The notes: generated by a model not told the origin, from the sequence alone. Counted from the stretch's first letter, positions 16,955 to 26,685 are shown. The stretch is DNA of 41,978 bases from Pseudomonadota bacterium (GCA_021848325.1 JAJZUU010000022.1:1-41978), one strand, 5' to 3'. Numbers and translations are program-made.

Positions 16955-17910
16955 TGCACGCGCGCATCGTTGGAACGGGCGGGTATCTGCCCGAAAGAAT
17001 TCTGACCAACCACGACCTGGAGAAGATGGTGGATACCTCCGACCAGTGGATCGTGGACCGAACGGGCATCCGGGAGCGCCACCTGGCAGCGGATCACGAG
17101 ATGACCAGTGACCTTGCCCTGTGCGCCAGCAGGGAGGCGATCAAGGCGTCCGGCATCGACACTCAGGAAATCGACCTGATTATCGTTGCCACCACCACCC
17201 CCGATCTGGTTTTCCCCAGCACCGCCTGCATTCTTCAATCCAAGCTTGGCATCGAGAACGGAGGTGCCGCCTTCGATATCCAGGCGGTGTGCAGCGGTTT
17301 TGTCTACGGCCTGTCGGTTGCGGACAACTTCATACGCAGCGGGCAGAGCAAATGCGCACTGGTGGTCGGGGCGGAAACCCTGTCGCGAATCACCGATTGG
17401 ACCGACCGCTCCAACTGCATATTGTGGGGAGACGGTTCCGGGGCGGTGATCCTCAAGTCCAGCGAGGAGCCCGGCATCATCTCCACCCACCTGCACGCGG
17501 ACGGCAGCTACAAAGACTTGCTGCGGGTTTCGGGGGGAATATCCTCCGGTTTAGATGGCAAGGTCTGCATGCGCATGGAGGGCAATGCGGTATTCAAGGT
17601 GGCGGTGAATACCCTGGACGCCATCGTGGACGAAACCCTGAGCGCCAACGGCCTGGAAAAATCCGATATAAGCTGGCTGGTGCCCCATCAGGCGAACACC
17701 CGCATTATCCAGGCGACCGCCAGGAAGCTCGGCATGAGCATGGACAACGTCGTGGTTACCGTGGAAAAACACGGCAACACGTCTGCGGCCTCGATCCCCC
17801 TCGCCCTGGACGTGGCGGTACGCGACGGCCGCATCAAGAAAGGCGAAGTGGTCTTGATGGAGGCCTTCGGCGGCGGCTTCACATGGGGCTCCGCGCTGTT
17901 GCGCTGGTAG
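16954..17910 (+). CDS. fabH: 3-oxoacyl-ACP synthase III
   Basis: 318 residues. It condenses acetyl-CoA with malonyl-ACP to start fatty-acid synthesis. The catalytic triad is visible as Cys113 in [10 protein letters not shown], His245 in [11 protein letters not shown] and Asn275 in [15 protein letters not shown]. The N-terminus [13 protein letters not shown] and the C-terminus [16 protein letters not shown] are typical of initiating KASIII. Coupled to plsX by stop/start overlap and followed by fabD. Confidence 0.98.
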   Translation: MHARIVGTGGYLPERILTNHDLEKMVDTSDQWIVDRTGIRERHLAADHEMTSDLALCASREAIKASGIDTQEIDLIIVATTTPDLVFPSTACILQSKLGIENGGAAFDIQAVCSGFVYGLSVADNFIRSGQSKCALVVGAETLSRITDWTDRSNCILWGDGSGAVILKSSEEPGIISTHLHADGSYKDLLRVSGGISSGLDGKVCMRMEGNAVFKVAVNTLDAIVDETLSANGLEKSDISWLVPHQANTRIIQATARKLGMSMDNVVVTVEKHGNTSAASIPLALDVAVRDGRIKKGEVVLMEAFGGGFTWGSALLRW

Positions 17911-17916
17911 CATGAT

Positions 17917-18861
17917 ATGGAATCCGACATGAAATTCGCATTTGTTTTTCCCGGCCAGGGCTCCCAATCAGTAGGCATGATGAAAGGCTACAGGGCCTTG
18001 CCCGCGGTGCGGGATACCTTTGCCGAGGCGTCCGAGGTACTGGGCCTGGATCTGTGGCGTCTGGTGGAAGAGGGGCCGGCCGAGGAACTCAATCTGACGA
18101 TGAACACGCAGCCGGTCATGCTGGCGGCGGGCGTTGCGGTCTACCGGGCCTGGATGGCGTTGGGCGGCCCGGTTCCCGTGGCAATGGCCGGCCACAGCCT
18201 GGGCGAGTACACTGCGCTCACGGCGGCCGGCGCCCTGTCTTTCGGCGATGCCCTGCCTTTGGTCCGCTTCCGCGCCAAGGTGATGCAAGAGGCCGTCGCC
18301 GAGGGCGTGGGAGGGATGGCCGCCATTTTGGGCTTGGACGATGAGGCGGTACGGGCGGTCTGCTCCGAGGCCGCCCAGGGCGAGGTGCTGGAGGCGGTGA
18401 ACTTCAACTCTCCCGGGCAGGTGGTGATCGCCGGCCACAAGGGCGCGGTGGAGCGCGGCATGGCCCTGGCCAAGGCAAGAGGGGCGAGGCGAGCCCTGCC
18501 GCTGCCGGTGAGCGTGCCTTCTCATTGTGCATTGATGCGGCCTGCCGCCGAGGCGTTGGGGCGATATCTGGATTCGGTCACGATTGCAAGGCCTGCCGTC
18601 CCGGTGGTCCACAACGCCGATGTCGCCAGCTACGACGACCCGGCCCGGATCAGGGAGGCCTTGGTGCACCAGTTGTTCAGTCCGGTACGCTGGGTGGAGA
18701 CGGTTCGTCAGCTTGCCGGGCAGGGTGTCACCCATATGGCCGAATGCGGGCCCGGCAAGGTGTTGGCGGGCTTGAGCAAGCGAATAGACGATTCCGTGCA
18801 GATGTTCGCCCTGGTGGACGCAGACGCCGTCGAACAGGTAAAGGCCGTGATGGCGGGCTAG
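17917..18861 (+). CDS. fabD: Malonyl-CoA:ACP transacylase
   Basis: About 314 residues. It loads malonate from CoA onto ACP. FVFPGQGSQSVGMM opens the domain, GHSLGEYTAL carries the nucleophile serine (Ser94 from ATG 17917), and VPSHCALM and ECGPGKVLAGL complete the family pattern. ATG 17929 is an equally good start, four codons later (MKFAFVFPG). The 115 bases after the stop are AT-rich and separate it from fabG. Confidence 0.96.
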   Translation: MESDMKFAFVFPGQGSQSVGMMKGYRALPAVRDTFAEASEVLGLDLWRLVEEGPAEELNLTMNTQPVMLAAGVAVYRAWMALGGPVPVAMAGHSLGEYTALTAAGALSFGDALPLVRFRAKVMQEAVAEGVGGMAAILGLDDEAVRAVCSEAAQGEVLEAVNFNSPGQVVIAGHKGAVERGMALAKARGARRALPLPVSVPSHCALMRPAAEALGRYLDSVTIARPAVPVVHNADVASYDDPARIREALVHQLFSPVRWVETVRQLAGQGVTHMAECGPGKVLAGLSKRIDDSVQMFALVDADAVEQVKAVMAG

Positions 18862-18870
18862 AACAGGCGC

Positions 18871-18949
18871 CCCGCAGATATTTATCCATGAAATTGACTG
18901 TTTCCGTTAATCAATTGTTTATAATATTTAAATTGTTTATATCTGCGGG
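18871..18949. promoter_or_regulatory. AT-rich inverted and direct repeats between fabD and fabG
   Basis: An 11-bp perfect inverted repeat CCCGCAGATAT/ATATCTGCGGG (18871-18881 and 18939-18949) encloses 57 AT-rich bases. Inside, AATTGTTTATA occurs twice at an 18-base period (18913-18923, 18931-18941). TATAAT is at 18920-18925, and TTGTTT(17)TATATC at 18915-18943 is another promoter-like arrangement. Likely a secondary promoter for fabG-acpP, with possible regulator binding. TTGACT at 18894 is 20 bases from TATAAT, too far for a good pair. Confidence 0.5.
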
Positions 18950-18976
18950 TGTCTCGCGCAGATGGAGGTTGGCATA

Positions 18977-19717
18977 ATGCTCAGCGGACAAGTGGTCCTG
19001 GTGACCGGCGCAAGCCGCGGCATCGGCCAGGCCATCGCACTCGAATTAGGCAGGCAAGGGGCCACGGTGGTGGGCACCGCCACCAGCCCCGGCGGCGCCG
19101 AAGCCATCAGCGCTTATCTCGCCCGGGCCGACGTCAAAGGGATGGGGCTGGTGCTGGACGTCACCGACGGGGCGCAGGTGGACTCGCTGCTCTCGACGAT
19201 TCAGGCGCAGTTCGGGGACGTCGCCATATTGGTGAACAATGCGGGGATCACCCGCGACAACCTGCTCATGCGGATGAAAGACGATGAGTGGGACGATATC
19301 ATGGAGACCAACCTGAAGTCCGTATTCCGGCTCAGCAGGGCAGTCCTGCGCTCGATGATGAAGGCGCGCCGGGGACGCATTATCAGCATCGCTTCGGTGG
19401 TGGGGGTGATGGGGAACGCCGGCCAGACCAATTACGCTGCGGCCAAGGCTGGTATAATCGGCTTCAGCAAGTCGCTGGCGCGGGAGGTGGGCAGCCGCAA
19501 TATTACGGTTAACTGTGTCGCTCCCGGCTTTATCGACACGGACATGACACGCGCGCTCCCGGAGGCCCAGCGGGCGGCATTGCTGGCCCACATCCCGCTG
19601 GGGAGACTGGGCCAGGTGGAAGACGTGGCCGCGGCCGTGTCTTTTCTGGCGTCTCCCCAAGCCGCCTACGTCACCGGTACGACGTTGCACGTAAACGGCG
19701 GCATGTACATGGATTAA
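18977..19717 (+). CDS. fabG: 3-oxoacyl-ACP reductase
   Basis: 246-residue short-chain dehydrogenase. It reduces 3-oxoacyl-ACP with NADPH. The Rossmann motif is [13 protein letters not shown], then [16 protein letters not shown] and [25 protein letters not shown] with the catalytic Ser/Tyr/Lys set. ATG 18977 is preferred over ATG 18962 because GGAGG (18964-18968) is placed 8 bases before it and the family starts at this point. Confidence 0.96.
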   Translation: MLSGQVVLVTGASRGIGQAIALELGRQGATVVGTATSPGGAEAISAYLARADVKGMGLVLDVTDGAQVDSLLSTIQAQFGDVAILVNNAGITRDNLLMRMKDDEWDDIMETNLKSVFRLSRAVLRSMMKARRGRIISIASVVGVMGNAGQTNYAAAKAGIIGFSKSLAREVGSRNITVNCVAPGFIDTDMTRALPEAQRAALLAHIPLGRLGQVEDVAAAVSFLASPQAAYVTGTTLHVNGGMYMD

Positions 19718-19763
19718 GGCGGGCCTCGGCCCGGATCCGGGGTTCGTCCCAGAACTGCATGAT

Positions 19764-19791
19764 TTTTTTATGTTGGCGATTTTGGTAGAAT
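19764..19791 (+). promoter_or_regulatory. Candidate promoter upstream of acpP
   Basis: TAGAAT (19786-19791) follows a run of seven T (19763-19769) at about 16-17 bases, in an AT-rich stretch upstream of acpP. GTTGGC/GCCAAC (19772-19777, 19792-19797) forms a 6-bp dyad around the -10. acpP often has its own strong promoter because ACP is needed in excess. The -35 is weak. Confidence 0.35.
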
Positions 19792-19879
19792 GCCAACGCT
19801 TTCTAGTTTCGGCGGGACCAGAGAGTATAGCCTCCGCTAAAAACTTGATATTTTAGATCACCATGAGAGGGTAATATAA

Positions 19880-20116
19880 ATGGAAAATATCGAACAACGC
19901 GTCAAGAAGATCGTTGCCGAGCAACTCGGGGTCAACGAGGCGGAGGTGAAGAGCGAATCCTCTTTCGTCGACGACCTGGGAGCCGACTCCCTGGACACGG
20001 TGGAACTGGTCATGGCTCTCGAGGAAGAATTCGATTGCGAGATTCCCGATGAGGAGGCCGAAAAGATCACGACCGTCAGGCAGGCCATCGACTACATCAA
20101 CAACAACGCAAAATAA
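19880..20116 (+). CDS. acpP: Acyl carrier protein
   Basis: 78 residues, strongly acidic four-helix protein. The phosphopantetheine site is [18 protein letters not shown] (Ser37). It carries acyl chains for all Fab enzymes of this cluster. The ribosome site is GAGAGGG (19863-19869). It lies between fabG and fabF as in most proteobacteria. Confidence 0.98.
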   Translation: MENIEQRVKKIVAEQLGVNEAEVKSESSFVDDLGADSLDTVELVMALEEEFDCEIPDEEAEKITTVRQAIDYINNNAK

Positions 20117-20158
20117 CCCCTTTCTCCCCTGCAACCAGTCAAATTTCGGAGCTGTGTT

Positions 20159-21397
20159 TTGTCTAGACGCAGAGTAGTCATCACCGGGCTCGGCATCGTC
20201 TCGCCCGTGGGCATCGGAATTAAGGCGGCCTGGGCGAACATTCTGGCGGGGCAATCCGGTATCGGCAGGATCACTCGGTTCGATGCGTCCGCTTTCGCTT
20301 CCCAGATCGCCGGCGAAGTAAAGGATTTCGATGTTACGCAATATCTGAGCGCCAAAGACGCTCGCCGCATGGACATCTTTATCCAGTATGGCCTGGCGGC
20401 GGCGATTGAGGCTGTCAAGGATTGCGGCATCCAGGTCACGGAGCAAAACGCCGAACGCATCGGCGTCAATATCGGCTCCGGCATGGGCGGCCTGCCGATG
20501 ATAGAGGACAGTCACAGTGTCTATCTGAAGGACGGACCGCGCAAGATATCCCCTTTCTTTGTGCCGGGGACCATCATCAACATGGTATCGGGCAACCTTT
20601 CCATCATTTATGGATTCAAGGGACCCAACCTGGCCATGGTCACTGCGTGCAGCACCGCCACTCACTGTATTGGCGACTCCGCGCGGCTGATCGAATACGG
20701 CGACGCGGATGTCATGATCGCCGGGGGTTCGGAATCGACGGTCACGCCGATGGCCATCGGCGGCTTCTCCTCGGCGCGTGCCCTGAGCACGCGCAACGAT
20801 GATCCGGAAACGGCCAGCAGGCCGTGGGACACCGGGCGGGATGGGTTTGTGCTGGGCGAGGGGGCGGGCATCCTGGTGCTGGAGGAGTACGAGCACGCCA
20901 GGGCGCGGGGGGCCAAGATCTATGCCGAACTCGCCGGCTTCGGAATGAGCGCCGACGCGCATCATATGACAGCTCCCTGCGAAGACGGGGAGGGGGCGGC
21001 GCGCTGCATGCGCAATGCGATGAAGAATGCCGGCCTGAACGCGGAGCAGGTGGATTACATCAACGCCCACGGCACCTCCACGCCCCTCGGTGATCTGGCG
21101 GAGACGGTGGCCGTCAAGCGCTTTCTGGGCGATCATGCCAAGCAGGTGGCGGTCAGTTCGACCAAGTCCATGACGGGCCACTTGCTGGGAGCAGCCGGCG
21201 GGGTGGAGGCGGTCTTTTCCACCCTGAGCGTGCATGAACAGGTTGCTCCGCCGACCGTCAATATCTTTGAACAGGACCCCGCCTGCGACCTGGATTACGT
21301 GCCCAATGTCGCCCGCGAGATGAAGATCGACGTGGCGCTTTCCAACTCTTTCGGATTCGGCGGCACCAACGGAACGCTGGTGTTCCGTAAAATCTGA
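20159..21397 (+). CDS. fabF: 3-oxoacyl-ACP synthase II
   Basis: 412 residues. Elongating condensing enzyme with the Cys-His-His triad Cys164 (TACSTATH), His304 (INAHGTSTPLGD) and His341 (MTGHLLGAAG). The N-terminus SRRRVVITGLGIVSPVG begins right at a TTG codon (20159-20161), preceded by CGGAGC (20147-20152); no ATG or GTG fits, so TTG initiation is nearly certain and may lower expression relative to acpP. The 84 bases to pabB hold no clear terminator. Confidence 0.97.
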   Translation: MSRRRVVITGLGIVSPVGIGIKAAWANILAGQSGIGRITRFDASAFASQIAGEVKDFDVTQYLSAKDARRMDIFIQYGLAAAIEAVKDCGIQVTEQNAERIGVNIGSGMGGLPMIEDSHSVYLKDGPRKISPFFVPGTIINMVSGNLSIIYGFKGPNLAMVTACSTATHCIGDSARLIEYGDADVMIAGGSESTVTPMAIGGFSSARALSTRNDDPETASRPWDTGRDGFVLGEGAGILVLEEYEHARARGAKIYAELAGFGMSADAHHMTAPCEDGEGAARCMRNAMKNAGLNAEQVDYINAHGTSTPLGDLAETVAVKRFLGDHAKQVAVSSTKSMTGHLLGAAGGVEAVFSTLSVHEQVAPPTVNIFEQDPACDLDYVPNVAREMKIDVALSNSFGFGGTNGTLVFRKI

Positions 21398-21481
21398 TAG
21401 GGTCCCCGTCGAGACACCTGCCCCTAGCAACTGTTCGCGAAAGGGCCCGACAGACACACACACCTAGTCGGCGAGACTTCC

Positions 21482-22795
21482 GTGCCAGTGATCCGCGTCT
21501 CCGGTACGCTCGACTTGCTCGGGCTGCACGCCGCCCACCGGCAGCGCTATCCTTTCTTATTGCAGACCGCCGCGGGCGACGGATGGGATATCTTGCTCGC
21601 CTTCCCCGGCGAATCCCATCTCCTGCCCGCATCGTCCGCGCAAACCACCCTTTTCTTGAATCGCCTGGACGAATGCCGGCACAGTCTGAGGGATGGACTG
21701 CAGGGGGAGGCGCAGCCGCTGCCGTTCCGCGGCGGATGGTTTGTCTACCTGGGCTACGAACTGCTGCACCAGTTTGAACCCTCGGTGCCGCTCCGGCCCG
21801 GGCTTCCCGATTTTCCCATTGGCTGCCTGGCCCGTATCCCCGCCGCCATCCTGGTCGATAATCGCAGCCGGCATACCTACTTTTTCGCCGAAGCGGGACA
21901 CGAGAAATGCCTGGCGGCGATGCAGCGAGACGCAGGGCGCGCAATCCGGTTCAATCCTCGGCCGATCGTCCTGGCGTCCCTGGAGGAAGAAAACGAAACC
22001 TTGTTCCTTGAGGGAGTGGAACGGGTGAAGGCCTACATCAGGGAGGGGGATGCGTTTCAGGTGAATCTCTCGCGGCGCTGGCAGTCGCGGCTCGCCAGCC
22101 GAAACAGTGCCGCGGATATCTACGGGGCGCTGCGCCACCACAACCCGGCGCCTTTTGCGGGCGTCGCGGACTTCGGGAGGCACCGGATCGTCAGTTCTTC
22201 GCCGGAGAGGTTGCTCAGGGTAAGGGACGGGCTCATCGAAACCAGGCCCATCGCCGGCACCCATCCCCGCTCTGCCGTGACAGCGGAGGATGACAAGTTG
22301 AGGAAGGCCCTGTTGGCGCATCCCAAGGAGCGCGCGGAGCACATCATGCTGGTGGACCTGGAGCGGAACGACCTGGGGAGGATTTGCCGGCCGGGGAGCG
22401 TGACGGTGGACGAACTGATGAAGGTCCGCAGTTATGCCCACGTGCACCACATAGAGTCCAACGTGCAGGGCCGTCTGAGGGCCGGCATCACCCCAGGCGA
22501 GGTGATGCGGGCGCTGTTCCCCGGGGGGACCATCACCGGCTGTCCGAAGGTACGCACCATGCAGATCATCGGCGAACTGGAGCCGGCGCCGCGCCTAGCC
22601 TACACCGGGAGCATGGGTTACCTGAACCGCGACGGAGACATGGACTTGAACATCCTGATTCGCACCTTCATGCTGGACGGCGACGAACTCAGTTTCAATG
22701 CGGGTGCCGGCATCGTGGCGGACTCGGTGCCGGAAAAGGAACTGCAGGAAACCCGCGCCAAGGCGAAGGGACTACTGAAGGCCTTGGGGGCGTAA
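21482..22795 (+). CDS. pabB: Aminodeoxychorismate synthase component I
   Basis: 437 residues, chorismate-binding enzyme. It adds ammonia (from PabA) to chorismate on the way to p-aminobenzoate and folate. Motifs: GGWFVYLGYELLHQFEP, IREGDAFQVNLSRRW, LVDLERNDLGR, FPGGTITGCPKVRTM and YTGSMGYLNRDGDMDLNILIRT. The start is GTG 21482. The residue equivalent to the E. coli PabB nucleophile Lys274 is alanine here (PIAGT, Ala258), as in TrpE. Assignment to PabB rather than TrpE rests on the pabC gene 34 bases downstream. Confidence 0.88.
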   Translation: MPVIRVSGTLDLLGLHAAHRQRYPFLLQTAAGDGWDILLAFPGESHLLPASSAQTTLFLNRLDECRHSLRDGLQGEAQPLPFRGGWFVYLGYELLHQFEPSVPLRPGLPDFPIGCLARIPAAILVDNRSRHTYFFAEAGHEKCLAAMQRDAGRAIRFNPRPIVLASLEEENETLFLEGVERVKAYIREGDAFQVNLSRRWQSRLASRNSAADIYGALRHHNPAPFAGVADFGRHRIVSSSPERLLRVRDGLIETRPIAGTHPRSAVTAEDDKLRKALLAHPKERAEHIMLVDLERNDLGRICRPGSVTVDELMKVRSYAHVHHIESNVQGRLRAGITPGEVMRALFPGGTITGCPKVRTMQIIGELEPAPRLAYTGSMGYLNRDGDMDLNILIRTFMLDGDELSFNAGAGIVADSVPEKELQETRAKAKGLLKALGA

Positions 22796-22829
22796 GTTCG
22801 CCGACCATGGCCCACCGGAACCACACGGA

Positions 22830-23642
22830 ATGATCCTGATCAACGGGCAAGAACGAGACACGATCCCGGTGGACGACCGTGGGCTCGCTTACGGCGACGG
22901 CCTATTTCGCACCTTGGTGATACGAGGCGGCATGCCCGTGGCCTGGCGACACCACTACCGGAAGCTGTCCCATGACTGCGCGGTGCTGGGAATAGCTTGC
23001 CCCGAGGAATCCGTCTGGATGGAAGACCTGATTCGGCTCAGCCGGTGCGAACCCGCCTGCGTGGTAAAGATCACGGTAACGCGCGGGCGCGGTGCCCGCG
23101 GCTATGCCGGCCCGGCGACGGCGCAGCCCACGCGTATCCTGAGCACCGGCCCGATCCCGGCGTATCCCGCCGGCTGGCTGAAGGACGGAGTCAGGCTGCA
23201 TCTGTGCCGGATGCGGCTTGGCCATCAGCCCGGACTGGCCGGGGTAAAACACCTGAACCGGCTGGAAAACGTCCTGGCTCGCATGGAATGGCGCGATCCG
23301 GGGACGGCGGAAGGGCTGCTGCTGGACCAGGAAGGCAACGTGATCGAGGGGACCATGTCCAATGTATTCGCGCTTCGCGCCGGCGTGCTCTACACGCCGG
23401 ACCTGGGACGCTGCGGTGTCGCCGGCGTGACCCGGGACCGTATAATGGCACTGGCGCCCGAATTGGCGCTGCCGCTGCAGGTACGGAACTTTCCGTTGCC
23501 GTTTCTGTTGCAGGCCGAGGAGGTCTTTCTATGCAACAGCGTAATAGGGGTCTGGCAAGTGCGGGAAGCCGGAGAGAAGACCTGGGACCGGGGCGGGCTG
23601 ACTGGAACGATAAGGCGATTGCTGGATGAAAAAAACGATTAG
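22830..23642 (+). CDS. pabC: Aminodeoxychorismate lyase
   Basis: 270 residues, fold-type IV PLP enzyme. It splits aminodeoxychorismate into p-aminobenzoate and pyruvate. ILINGQERDTIPVDDRGLAYGDGLFRT is the usual N-terminus; the PLP lysine is in GVKHLNRLENVLA, followed by EGTMSNVFAL and CGVAGVTRDRI. Its stop overlaps the mltG start by 17 bases, an arrangement common in proteobacteria. Confidence 0.95.
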   Translation: MILINGQERDTIPVDDRGLAYGDGLFRTLVIRGGMPVAWRHHYRKLSHDCAVLGIACPEESVWMEDLIRLSRCEPACVVKITVTRGRGARGYAGPATAQPTRILSTGPIPAYPAGWLKDGVRLHLCRMRLGHQPGLAGVKHLNRLENVLARMEWRDPGTAEGLLLDQEGNVIEGTMSNVFALRAGVLYTPDLGRCGVAGVTRDRIMALAPELALPLQVRNFPLPFLLQAEEVFLCNSVIGVWQVREAGEKTWDRGGLTGTIRRLLDEKND

Positions 23643-24621
23643 ACGCGCGCTGCTGGCCATTCTGGTTCCGGCGCTGCTGGCGTCGGCCTGGATGACATAT
23701 TATGCCAATACCCTCTTGTCTTTGCCGCGGCTCCCCTTCGAGTTCACCCTCAAGCACGGCAGCAGTCTGAGAAGCGTGGCCAGACAGCTCACCGAGGCCG
23801 GGGTGCTGCGGAAGCCGTGGGCCTTTACCGCGTTGGTGAGGCTTTTCGGAAAGGCGAGCGCGGTCAAGGCGGGCAACTATCAGTTGGACAAGAATCTCAC
23901 CCCGATGCAGCTTTTCCGCAAGATCACCGAGGGCGATGTGACCCAGAGCGAGATCACGTTTATCGAGGGATGGAACTTTGGCCAACTGCGCAAGGCCCTA
24001 GACGAGCACCCGGGTATCCGTCACGAGACCAGGGGCCTGAGCGAGCAGGAAATACTCGCGCGCATCGGGGCGGACAAGAGCCACGCCGAGGGCCTGTTTT
24101 TTCCGGACACCTATTTTTTCAGCACCGGCATGAGCGATGTCGATATTCTCAGGCGCGCTTACCAAACGATGAGCGTCCATCTGGCGAAAGAATGGGAAGG
24201 GCGCGCGCCGGGCTTGCCCTACACCATCCCTTACCAGGCCCTGATCATGGCGTCCATCATCGAGAAAGAAACCGGACAGGCCGGCGAGCGCCCCCTGGTG
24301 GCGGCCGTGTTTGTCAATCGGCTGCGGCTGGGCATGAGGCTGCAGACGGATCCCACCGTGATCTACGGCCTGGGCCAGGCGTTCGACGGGAACTTGCACA
24401 AACGTGATCTGACGACGGACGGGCCCTACAACACCTACACCCGCGCCGGCCTGCCGCCGACGCCTATCGCCATGCCCGGACTGGAGTCGATCCACGCGGC
24501 ACTCCATCCTGCCGCAAACCCGGTGCTGTATTTCGTGGCGAAGGGGAACGGCACCCACAAGTTCTCCGTCTCCCTTGCCGAGCACAACCGGGCTGTGGCA
24601 AGGTATCAGTTGCGGCGCTGA
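23626..24621 (+). CDS. mltG: Endolytic murein transglycosylase MltG
   Basis: 331 residues. It cleaves nascent peptidoglycan strands in the periplasm, thought to set glycan length. One N-terminal membrane segment ([19 protein letters not shown]) is followed by a LysM-like part and the YceG catalytic domain with [10 protein letters not shown] (Glu213 equals the E. coli catalytic glutamate), [16 protein letters not shown] and SPYNTY-like [17 protein letters not shown]. Overlaps pabC. Confidence 0.95.
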   Translation: MKKTIRRALLAILVPALLASAWMTYYANTLLSLPRLPFEFTLKHGSSLRSVARQLTEAGVLRKPWAFTALVRLFGKASAVKAGNYQLDKNLTPMQLFRKITEGDVTQSEITFIEGWNFGQLRKALDEHPGIRHETRGLSEQEILARIGADKSHAEGLFFPDTYFFSTGMSDVDILRRAYQTMSVHLAKEWEGRAPGLPYTIPYQALIMASIIEKETGQAGERPLVAAVFVNRLRLGMRLQTDPTVIYGLGQAFDGNLHKRDLTTDGPYNTYTRAGLPPTPIAMPGLESIHAALHPAANPVLYFVAKGNGTHKFSVSLAEHNRAVARYQLRR

Positions 24622-24662
24622 GCAAGCCTCTCCGCTTGCGCCAGAACCGAAGGGGACGAAAA

Positions 24663-25289
24663 ATTACAGGTAAATTCATCACGCTGGAGGGCATAGACGG
24701 GGCGGGCAAGAGTACCCATCTCGCTTGGCTGGCGGAGCGTCTGCGCACCCTGGGGCGCGAAGTGATCGTCACCCGTGAGCCGGGGGGAACGCCGCTCGGA
24801 GAAAAGTTGCGGCAATTGATCCTGGGCGAGGCGATGCACGCGGAGACCGAGGCACTGCTAATTTTCGCGGCCCGGCGCGAGCACTTGGACAAGGTGATTC
24901 TGCCGGCCTTGCGGCAAGGGGTGTGGGTGGTGTCCGACCGTTTCACCGATGCCAGCTTTGCCTATCAGTGCGGCGGCCGGGGGCTGCCGGAAGCCAAGCT
25001 GCAGGTATTGGAGCAATGGGTGCAGCAGGGATTTCAACCCGACCTCACCCTGCTTTTCGACCTGCCGGTGGAAATCGGAAGACAGCGACTATTGTCCTCC
25101 CGGGCTGAGGCGGGCGGAGGGCAGGGGTTGGATCGGTTCGAGCAGGAACGGGAGACCTTTTTTCGCGGGGTGCGGCAGACTTACCTGAAGCGCGCCCAAC
25201 AGTTTTCGCAAAGGATACGGGTCATCGATTCCGGGCGCGGCCTCCAAGAGATTCATGCAGAGCTTGAAAATATAATTCGATCTATCTGA
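24663..25289 (+). CDS. tmk: Thymidylate kinase, apparent ATT start
   Basis: 208 residues counted from ATT 24663. It phosphorylates dTMP to dTDP. P-loop [26 protein letters not shown] (DRX motif) and a lid region with SSRAEAG. Family members start with M-x-GKFITLEG; here this position reads [10 protein letters not shown] with ATT in place of ATG. AGGGGA (24651-24656) lies 6 bases upstream, ideal for ATT. The only standard start in frame, TTG 24636, has no ribosome site and would add nine non-conserved residues. A sequencing error at the third base of the codon is an alternative. Confidence 0.92.
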   Translation: MTGKFITLEGIDGAGKSTHLAWLAERLRTLGREVIVTREPGGTPLGEKLRQLILGEAMHAETEALLIFAARREHLDKVILPALRQGVWVVSDRFTDASFAYQCGGRGLPEAKLQVLEQWVQQGFQPDLTLLFDLPVEIGRQRLLSSRAEAGGGQGLDRFEQERETFFRGVRQTYLKRAQQFSQRIRVIDSGRGLQEIHAELENIIRSI

Positions 25290-25292
25290 TTA

Positions 25293-26327
25293 ATGAATAT
25301 ATATCCTTGGCAACACAGTGCCTGGCAACACATCCAGTCGTACAAGGGCAGGCTGCACCATGCCTTGTTGCTGCAAGGGCGGCCGGGAATAGGAAAGCTT
25401 GCCTTCGGGCAGGCACTCGCTCAGGCGATGCTGTGTGAAAACCCCGCGGACGGCGGCCTGCCTTGCGGACACTGCCCTGCCTGCACCTGGTTTGTTCAGG
25501 GCAACCACCCCGACTACCGCCTGCTGGAGCCCGATGCCCTGGCCCGAGCCGCCGGGGGCTCCGAGGAAGATATTTCTTCCAAAGGGGAAAAGAAGGGAAG
25601 CGCGCAAATCTCCGTCCTGCAGGTGCGGGAGCTCGCCGGCTTCGTCAATCTGTCCACTCACCGCAATGGGCTTCGCGTCATCCTGGTCCACCCGGCCGAA
25701 TCCATGAACGTGCACGCGGCCAACGCCCTGCTGAAGACGCTGGAGGAGCCGCCGCCCGGAACCCTGATCATCCTGGTGAGTCACCATCCGTACCAGTTGC
25801 TGCCGACCATCCGCAGCCGATGCCAAAAAATCGCCATGCCTGCACCCGAGCGGGCCGTGGCGGTCGAATGGCTCGAGGAGCAAGGGGTGAACGACGCCGA
25901 GCTATGCCTGGTTCAGGCCGGCGATGCGCCGCTGGCGGCGCTTGCCATGGGGCAAGGGAACCACCAGGAGCAGCGCAGGTCCTTTCTTGGTAAACTGGTT
26001 GAAATAGATTCGATAACTCCTTTTACAATCGCTGAAAAATTTCACGCGCATGATCTGCTCTCGCTGCTCAAGTGGCTGCAGCAGTGGATTTATGATTTAA
26101 TCAGCGTCAGGCTGATCGGCAAGACCCGGTATCATCTGGATTTCGCTTCGGGCCTGCAAGAGTTGGCCGGGAAAACGAACCTGGCCAAGCTTCTCGCTTT
26201 CCAGCGGAGTTTGGTGGAGGCGCGCAGGACTGCGCACCATCCTCTCAATCCACAGTTGTTGCTGGAAAGCCTGCTGATATCCTATGCCGATCTGGCCCAC
26301 CCGGATGGGGAGGCAAGCTATGACTGA
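25293..26327 (+). CDS. holB: DNA polymerase III subunit delta'
   Basis: 344 residues, clamp-loader subunit. An AAA+ fold with the P-loop-like GRPGIGKLAFG, a zinc module (Cys48, Cys58, Cys61, Cys64), NALLKTLEEPPPGTLIILVSHHP with the SRC sensor motif SRCQK. It starts 4 bases after tmk and overlaps pilZ by 8 bases. Order tmk-holB-pilZ-tatD is standard. Confidence 0.94.
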   Translation: MNIYPWQHSAWQHIQSYKGRLHHALLLQGRPGIGKLAFGQALAQAMLCENPADGGLPCGHCPACTWFVQGNHPDYRLLEPDALARAAGGSEEDISSKGEKKGSAQISVLQVRELAGFVNLSTHRNGLRVILVHPAESMNVHAANALLKTLEEPPPGTLIILVSHHPYQLLPTIRSRCQKIAMPAPERAVAVEWLEEQGVNDAELCLVQAGDAPLAALAMGQGNHQEQRRSFLGKLVEIDSITPFTIAEKFHAHDLLSLLKWLQQWIYDLISVRLIGKTRYHLDFASGLQELAGKTNLAKLLAFQRSLVEARRTAHHPLNPQLLLESLLISYADLAHPDGEASYD

Positions 26328-26685
26328 TCAGAAAAGCCCTGGCGTACCGCGGCCCGGCGTCCTGTCCTTGAGTATCAAGGAGAAGTCGGCGCTTTTTGCG
26401 GCCTATATGCCCTACGTAAAGGGCGGGGGCATCTTCATCCCGACCACCAAGCCCTACCGCCTGGGCGACGAGGTGTTCATGCTGCTCAGCCTGATGGACG
26501 ATCCCAACAAGATCCCGGTAGCCGGCCGGGTGGTCTGGATCACGCCCCCGGCCGCCCAGGGCAACAAGACGCAAGGCATCGGCGTGCGCTTCAACGACAA
26601 CGAAAGCAGCGTGGCGGCGCGCAACAAGATCGAGGGCCTGCTTGGCGGCTCGCTGAAATCCGCTCGCCCCACCCATACCATGTAA
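26320..26685 (+). CDS. pilZ: PilZ domain protein, type IV pilus assembly
   Basis: 121 residues. GVLSLSIKEKSALFAAYMPYVKGGGIFIPT followed by RLGDEVFMLLSLMDD and GRVVWITP is the pattern of the original PilZ, which lacks the RxxxR c-di-GMP motif and acts with PilB and FimX-type partners in pilus extension. ATG 26320 is chosen over the upstream ATG 26284 because GGGGAGG (26306-26312) precedes it and homology starts there. Overlaps the holB stop. Confidence 0.92.
   Translation: MTDQKSPGVPRPGVLSLSIKEKSALFAAYMPYVKGGGIFIPTTKPYRLGDEVFMLLSLMDDPNKIPVAGRVVWITPPAAQGNKTQGIGVRFNDNESSVAARNKIEGLLGGSLKSARPTHTM

Noticed and set aside
19853-21463. 536-codon minus-strand frame opposite fabF and acpP
   Set aside because: It is antisense to two clearly conserved genes and shows no protein-like motifs.
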